From contig WIUZ02000021.1 of NCBI GenBank assembly GCA_015956445.1, positions 186,001 to 250,000 of the forward strand: a stretch of 64,000 nucleotides of DNA. Reading direction: 5' to 3'. This DNA comes from Thelephora terrestris. Its lineage: Eukaryota > Basidiomycota > Agaricomycetes > Thelephorales > Thelephoraceae. Both the position numbers and the translations under genes were made by a program. Positions 58,301 through 64,000 of this stretch are shown piece after piece (the stretch's first letter is position 1; each line of letters opens with the position of its first letter). Below the pieces are notes generated by a model. It was not told where the DNA came from and did not search any database. It worked only from the letters and a program-made list of their open reading frames with translations.

Positions 58301-59712
58301 TAGTGCGGCCGTTGTCCGACCGTGGTTTCACGGAATATTAGAGTCGCGCCCTACGACCACTCTCGCGTGATGCAATACAGATCTAACAGACGCTCGATGG
58401 CGAACGGGCCCCGTTAGGCCAGCGAAAGGAGAAAAAGGAAAACAGGAACTTGTTGGCGGAAACAAACACCGAAGCGGATGACGGGTAATTTGATAAGACG
58501 CCGGTCTCTCGAGAACAGCGGAAATCTCCAGTCTCGAGGTATCTTTCATTCCTTTGAAATACCTTTCCCGGTTCTCAAGTTGTGTGAGGCCGACGTATGC
58601 AGTACACAACAACGGGGGGGAAACTTCGCAACAGCGCCGTTTACGGAAGAAGGGAGGTATGCGAAAGAGATTGAGAACGACGATACAGCGAAACAAGCAC
58701 GGGAACGCAATGAATCTCATCATTTTACGTCCGGAGGAATTGATCGACGCCGCTCGTCCGTGTGTCTCCAAAGTCGAGGGGAACTGTCGCCGTCCAGTCG
58801 TCCTACCCCGCCGCCTTCGCCCGTTTCCCCCTCTTTTTTGCGACAGTTTGCTCCTCACAAAGGCAAGAGTGACCCTGGCTTATGGTATAGGTTCCTTGGC
58901 GTCTATCGGGCGAGGGGGGCGGGCGTGTGCCCGCCATCGGTAATTGGTACGTTTTTTTCCCTTTCTTAGTGCCTTTTGTAGGCGCCTGTTTAGAAATTTC
59001 CGAAGTTTCTTCGCGATCGTTCTCCACGATCCCCCATCTCGCATCTCCCCCTCGTCGTTTTCAGAACGGGCAATCCCCGTCATCTGGAAACCCATCCCGA
59101 CATTGCACAGCTGGTTCCCCCCTCCCTATTCCCCAAATGAAGGGAGAGAAACTGCCAGCTCATGTGGCCACAAGCTCGTGCCTTTGACACGATCTACCGC
59201 TCTTTCGGCCCATCTGATCCATGATCGCTTTCGTAAGTTGTTTGTGCGAACAACATGGCAGGAGAGTTAAAAAGAATTTTGCTTCCTCAGATCCTGATGT
59301 CTGTTCAACATCATCTGATGTAGACCAACGCCCAGGCGTGGCTCTGCCGTACCCTACTTACTTTATTCGGTGCCCCGGAGCGCACTTCCTCCGATAAACG
59401 AATGATTCCCGAGATCTGCGAACGGTTTCATAACCTTATTCCACGCATGCGGCGTATCCGGATCCCCAAAATACGCACAAAATCCACCCTTGGCTCACGA
59501 GTCCTGCGACACATGATGGAGGGTCGGTAGCATCATGTCATGCGAGAATCAAAACAAACAGTCTCAGTTGAGAGCTTAAGTCAATTTTCTAGGCGACAAG
59601 TGCAGCAAACCAGAACTACTGCGGATCGGATCTCTTCCCATTTCTCTCTCTCCTCTCTGTCCCCGATCTTTCCCGCACTCCACATCGAACAGGCTCGGAG
59701 GAACTTTTCAAA
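55349..59712. other. 4.4-kb convergent gene-poor region
   Basis: Lies between the stop codons of the GATA factor (+) and GMP synthase (-). It holds only ORFs of up to about 176 codons on both strands, for example 58478-58969 (+), without family motifs. A 7-bp stem with 14-nt loop (GACGCCG...CGGCGTC) lies at 57796-57823. Long T runs occur near 56740, 57330 and 58080. No RNA gene or element recognised. Confidence 0.45.
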
Positions 59713-62068
59713 TCAGAGCCATTCTACGGTCTGAAACCGGTTCGATCATGTTAGAACATCAGAGAGAACTTCACAGAAGAAAGGACCCTGATCAAGGTCA
59801 CAAGAACACGAGACTTACAGCGGGTGGTTTGGATGAGACATCATATGTCACGCGGTTAATTCCAGCGACTTCGTTCGTGATGCGCGACGATATTTTCCGG
59901 AGGACATCAGGTGGGAAAACGTACCTACCCAAGGGGGAAAGATTCGGGGTCAGATTGTGAGGCACAAGTGGAGCGACAAGTTAGGCAAAGAGGAACGGAT
60001 TCATTGGGCCCAGATCCCTGGTTCACCTTCTTCCCTCGATATGGAGCGCTGGGTGGATAGGATTACCGGATAGAGCAGTCAAGTGAACTTACCAGTCAGC
60101 GGTCATGAAATCTTCTGACTGAACTGCACGTAAAGCGATGACCTAACCATGACGCTTGGTCATAAATATCTTGAAGGGAAAACCCATCTCGAGAAAAGGG
60201 TGCTTACCTGTTCGTACGTTCTCTTGTCTCCCATGACACCAACGGCTCGAACTGGCAATAGCACGGCAAAGGCCTGGCTGATCTGATTGTACAATCCGGC
60301 CTTCCTGATTTCCTCGATGTAGATAGAATCTGCTTGCTGAAGGATCTTGACTTGATCCCTATTCACAGGCCCGAGGATGCGGATGGCCAAACCAGGTCCT
60401 GGGAACGGGTGACGTTGGACCAGCGGAGCGGGGATATTCAACAGGCGACCCAACGCTCTGACCTCATCTGCAAAAACAAAAAGCGGACATTAAACTCTGC
60501 CCAAGGCCTCGACCGATCGGACGATATCGCCCACGGACGAACCCTTGAACAACTCTCTGAGCGGCTCGATGAGTTTCAACTTCATGTCCTTCAACAACCC
60601 CCCGACGTTGTGGTGTGTCTTGATCGTTGCGCTTGGTCCCTTGAAGCTTATGCTCTCAATAACATCTGGGTAGAGCGTCCCCTGGAGTAGCCACTCGATC
60701 TTTCCCTTCTTATCCTCCCCTTCGGCCTCTGCCTTCTCAGCTTCAGCCTCTAACTTTGCCGCCTCATCCTCGAAGACGTGGATGAACGTATTCCCAATTA
60801 TTTTCCTCTTCTGCTCCGGGTCCTCAACGCCCTCAAGGCGCCCGAGGAATAGGTCGGAAGCGTCGACGACTGTGAGGTTTACCCCCAAGTTTTGACGCAA
60901 CATCTGATCAACTTGAGCAGCTTCGTCCAGACGGAGGACGCCATTGTCCACCATAATGGCATGGAAACTTCAAGTCCGACGCTCAGCATGAAGACGAGAC
61001 CGCAGCGCCATACGACGAAGATTCTTACCGGTCGCCGATGGCCTCGTGCATGAGTTTAGCAGCAACAGTGCTGTCAACACCACCACTGACCGCCCCGATC
61101 ACCCGTCCCTTTGGTCCACAGACCTCGCGAATGCGCGCGATCTCCTTGCCGATGAATTCCTCCTGAATACGATGCAAGTAGCCGTCAATAACACCCCGCC
61201 ACGCACAGGATTCTTTTTAACCGACCATCGTCCAGTGTGTTGAACAGCGGCAGACGCCAAGAACGAACTTTCCGATAACCTCTCGTCCGCGTGGAGAGTG
61301 GGTAACTTCGGGATGGAACTGGATACCATACCATGGTTTGTCGTTGTGGCCGATGGCTGCGAAGGGAGCGGTGGGGGTATGTCCAATAACATGAAAGTCG
61401 GCAGGGATTTGGGAGAGTTGATCCCCATGGGACATCCAGACCTGTGAACGTTTTTGGGTAAGCCTACGTAACTCTGCGTCATTACAATCTTCCCTCCTGA
61501 CCTCGAGTTCTTCCCCAAGTCCTTCGAAGAGTATATCAGCACCGTTTCCGATTTTCTCAACGTGAATTTGGGCGAATCCATATTCTCGATGGTCGCATTC
61601 AGCCACTTTCCCTTTCAACTGCCATGCCATTTCCTAAACCTTGGTTGAGTATTCGCAGATTTAAAGTGTGTGGGGCGTCACACCTGTAGACCATAACAGA
61701 TCCCAAGGATCGGGACGCCAAGACTCCAAACTTCGGGGTCCACATGGGGCGATCCGTCGTCGTATACCGAGTATGGGCCGCCAGATAAGATGACGCCTGT
61801 GAGACGAAATCAGACGACTTCTGCCACCTGGCAGTCATATCGTACAGACCTTTTGGTTTGAACTCGAGTTCGCTCAGTTTCTGGGTGCAAGGCAACAACT
61901 CAGCGTAAACGTTGAGCTCACGGCACCGTCTTGTGATCAGGTGGCTGTACTAGATTGGACCGTTGAATCCTTCATGAGGTCTTCCAGTGTAAATGTGAGT
62001 TGACTTCTGACCTGGGACCCAAAGTCTAGGATGAGGATCGTGTCGAACTGATCGTGAATTTCAGCCAT
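59713..62068 (-). CDS. GUA1: GMP synthase (glutamine-hydrolysing)
   Basis: A cytosolic enzyme converting XMP to GMP with ATP and glutamine, the last step of guanine nucleotide synthesis. From ATG 62068 the protein reads [19 protein letters not shown], then [18 protein letters not shown] and [25 protein letters not shown] carries the amidotransferase nucleophile Cys, and [13 protein letters not shown] the His/Glu of the triad. The ATP-pyrophosphatase part includes AVNDTT-region residues, [18 protein letters not shown] and TLYPDVIES. The dimerisation domain has [31 protein letters not shown] and [20 protein letters not shown]. The last exon is an 18-nt exon encoding TVEWL before TGA 59713-59715. 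Many short GT-AG introns interrupt it; not every boundary was checked. Confidence 0.93.
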
Positions 62069-63245
62069 GATCTCTTCCCCTGCGAACCTCTCTTGCGCGT
62101 CAAAGTTCCAGACAAGATTGGAAGATTTTGGTGGCCCGGAGATCCGCCGGAGACTTCCGGACCTGCCCCTCCCGTCGATCTTCCCACCCCTTGTCGCTCA
62201 CCAAGGCATTCGGCCCCGTTCAGTACCCGCTATAGTATTCCAGGCCCTCCACCCTTTTAGCCTTCGGAAATCGAGCTGTGCTAAGCTGTATGATCGACGA
62301 CATTTATAGGCCAGGCACCGGCCACGTTGCGCCTGCAGTCTTGCACGAGGCCGCCACCAGACTTTGATCAGGAAGTTCTAACCCACCGCACACGCCAGGC
62401 ATCAGTGAACGTGCACACGACTTTTCTACTCGGCACAAGACTTGGCCGGTCAAGCTGCAAGTCCCCTTCACCACTCCCGCCGCTCACCTCCCCTCCCTTG
62501 CGCCCATCGTTTACGTGGATGACAACTCGTCGTCAAATTTGGTATTACTCGGGAGAGAACCGACGAGTCGCCCCGCGCTTCCATCTTCCTTTCCAACTAG
62601 ACTTCATAAATCCTCCAACCCTCCCACAAGACCATGGTTCGCCGCCCACTTCATCCCTTCACGTGCAAGTACGAGAGCTATCTACCCCCATCGATCTTGA
62701 TAATAGACAGTGTCATCCTCCCACAATATTGGACGGAACCAAGGCTCCATCGCAACCTTGCCATTCTGGGGTCAAGGCTGTGAACACCTGGCCTGTCTTT
62801 TCTTTCTCCTGTGAGGTTGTAGTCCGGGAGCCGTCCACCTGGGAAGGATTGGAGTAAAATTAAATGTCAGGGCTGGCTCGCCCAGCCCTAGATCCTTCCA
62901 CCGCTCTGTTCGGCTTCCGGATCCAGGCTGCCGCCATCATTCAGGTATCCTTTCTCGTGGTCCACATCCCCGTACTCTAGCCGATATCACCCCAACCGCC
63001 GGGGGCCACCCTCGGGAGTGAACAATGAGTTGTACCCGAATTACAGCAAAGGTCCCGGGGCACTACTGCTCGTCATTTCCGATGCTTGACGTGACACTTT
63101 CGTTTCCACGGCTGCCTTTCTGCGCTGGACAATTGCTCGGGTGAATTTGTGCTAGGTTTATGGGAGTGGGGCGAGATAAAAGGAACTGGTTGAGCGTCTC
63201 CCTATCGCCTCTCCCCTCCGTCCCCTTCCCCTCTACCTTCCGACG
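62069..63245. other. divergent intergenic region between GMP synthase and the DUF6534-like gene
   Basis: 1.18 kb containing both promoters. A CT-rich leader lies just upstream of the ATG at 63246 (about 63200-63240). The ORFs here (for example 62327-62857) show no family motif. Confidence 0.45.
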
Positions 63246-64000
63246 ATGGTAATCAGTTTGGACCTCAGCAGCACGTTGGGTGCCGCTTTTATCGGCATGG
63301 TCGCCGCTATTGTGTGAGTTCCATCCGGATGCGGGCCGAGCCGTTCCGGGCGCTGACCTCAGCCCACGATGCAAGGTTGTTCGGCGTGTCCAACCTTCAG
63401 ACATACATCTACTATATGCAGTATCCTCGTGATTGGATCGTCTACAAGATCTTTGTGAGTCGTTTTTTGTGCCCCATACCATGAGCGCGCCCTTACATGT
63501 GCACTTTAGGTTGCCGTGCTGTGGTCCGTGCATTACATCGACTCAGGCGACAGATATTGACTTCTGCGGCCCTCATAGGTTGCTCGATGCTTTCAACCTG
63601 ATACTCACGATTCATGCGATGTACTACTATCTAGTGGTTAACTTCGGCGGGGTTGAAGCCCTCATTCAGGTCGTGTGGTACGTTTGATTTATCCACCCTA
63701 TTCCCGGGTCGTGCTAAATTTATGTCCAGGAGCTTCAAGGTCCAACAGATTCTTCTCGTTTGGGAGGGCTTCCACTTACGAGCCATTCTTCTAGCTTCAA
63801 ACGGTCATGAACGTGCCAATAATCGTCATGGTACAGGGATTGTATGCCTTGAAGCTGTGGAGGCGTACGTTCCCCCGCAAACTCACTTTATTCGACGTGC
63901 CGAATTGATTCGTCTCTAGTTAACTATCGGGGAGACTGGATTCCGCGCCTGATGGTGTGTAGGAGACTAGTACTAAAATAAAGGGTGTATCTGTTGCTAA
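63246..64000 (+). CDS. DUF6534-like multi-pass membrane protein, 5' part (continues past window)
   Basis: Exons deduced are 63246-63313, 63376-63454, 63510-63523 (14 nt), 63579-63677, 63730-63739 (10 nt) and 63795 onward. They read VISLDLSSTLGAAFIGMVAA, LFGVSNLQTYIYYMQYPRDW, VAVLW-LLDAFNLILTIHAMYYYLV, NFGGVEALIQVVWSFKLQ and MNVPIIVMVQGLYALKLW. This pattern of short helices with QTYxYY, D-x-W, LLDxxHxxxxxHxxYYYL and WSxKLQ is the agaricomycete DUF6534 family, predicted seven-helix membrane proteins of unknown function. The two micro-exons are required to keep the motifs. The remaining C-terminal exons lie after the last exon seen or beyond base 64000. Confidence 0.8.

Noticed and set aside
58328-58969. 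Overlapping ORFs of 163-176 codons on opposite strands
   Set aside because: Both are low-information translations without motifs; at most one could be real and nothing favours either.

Overview
The window looks like nuclear DNA of a basidiomycete fungus, probably an agaricomycete. Genes are split by many short introns (about 50-65 nt). Several families are typical of that group: a DUF6534-like membrane protein, a small Gly/Ser/Tyr/Asn-rich protein, an RRT8/EI24-like membrane protein and families of Zn2Cys6 regulators. Housekeeping genes (eIF3e, cytochrome c, TFIIF beta, YPI1, Arp10, GMP synthase) lie between regulators and long gene-poor stretches. I found no CRISPR array, rRNA gene or recognisable transposon or virus-like element.

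Layout. 1-7.3 kb: the 3' end of a Zn2Cys6-type regulator, eIF3e (+), a conserved small protein (-) and an eight-exon membrane protein (+). 7.3-12.5 kb: gene-poor, ending at an intron-bearing tRNA-Ala(AGC). 12.8-16.5 kb: full-length Zn2Cys6 regulator A (+). 16.9-22.4 kb: a membrane protein (-), cytochrome c (-) divergent from TFIIF beta (+), a second membrane protein (+) and a basic protein (+). 22.7-25.0 kb: four decayed tandem copies of a roughly 0.7-kb unit. 25.4-32.0 kb: regulators B and C, tandem on the minus strand. 32.6-37.0 kb: DHHC palmitoyltransferase (-), divergent from YPI1 (+), then a type II membrane protein (+). 38.3-42.6 kb: MYND protein (+), indoleamine 2,3-dioxygenase (+), tRNA-Val(CAC) with an intron, and a PrpF-family gene (-) whose frame is broken. 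46-48 kb: Arp10 (-). 50.9-55.3 kb: a small secretion-neutral Y/N/S-rich protein (+) and a GATA zinc-finger regulator (+). 59.7-64 kb: GMP synthase (-) and the 5' part of a DUF6534-like gene (+).

The most striking signals are about gene structure. Regulators A, B and C each split their zinc cluster with the same 6-nt micro-exon, followed by exons of identical size (83, 17 and 55 nt). That shows they are paralogs. At least six introns in the window need a GC rather than GT donor; each is supported by frame and by conserved protein sequence. Cytochrome c and TFIIF beta share a 244-bp promoter with two TCACGTGA palindromes and a CCAAT box. Exon boundaries were deduced by eye from frame, GT/GC-AG signals and family knowledge, without transcripts.
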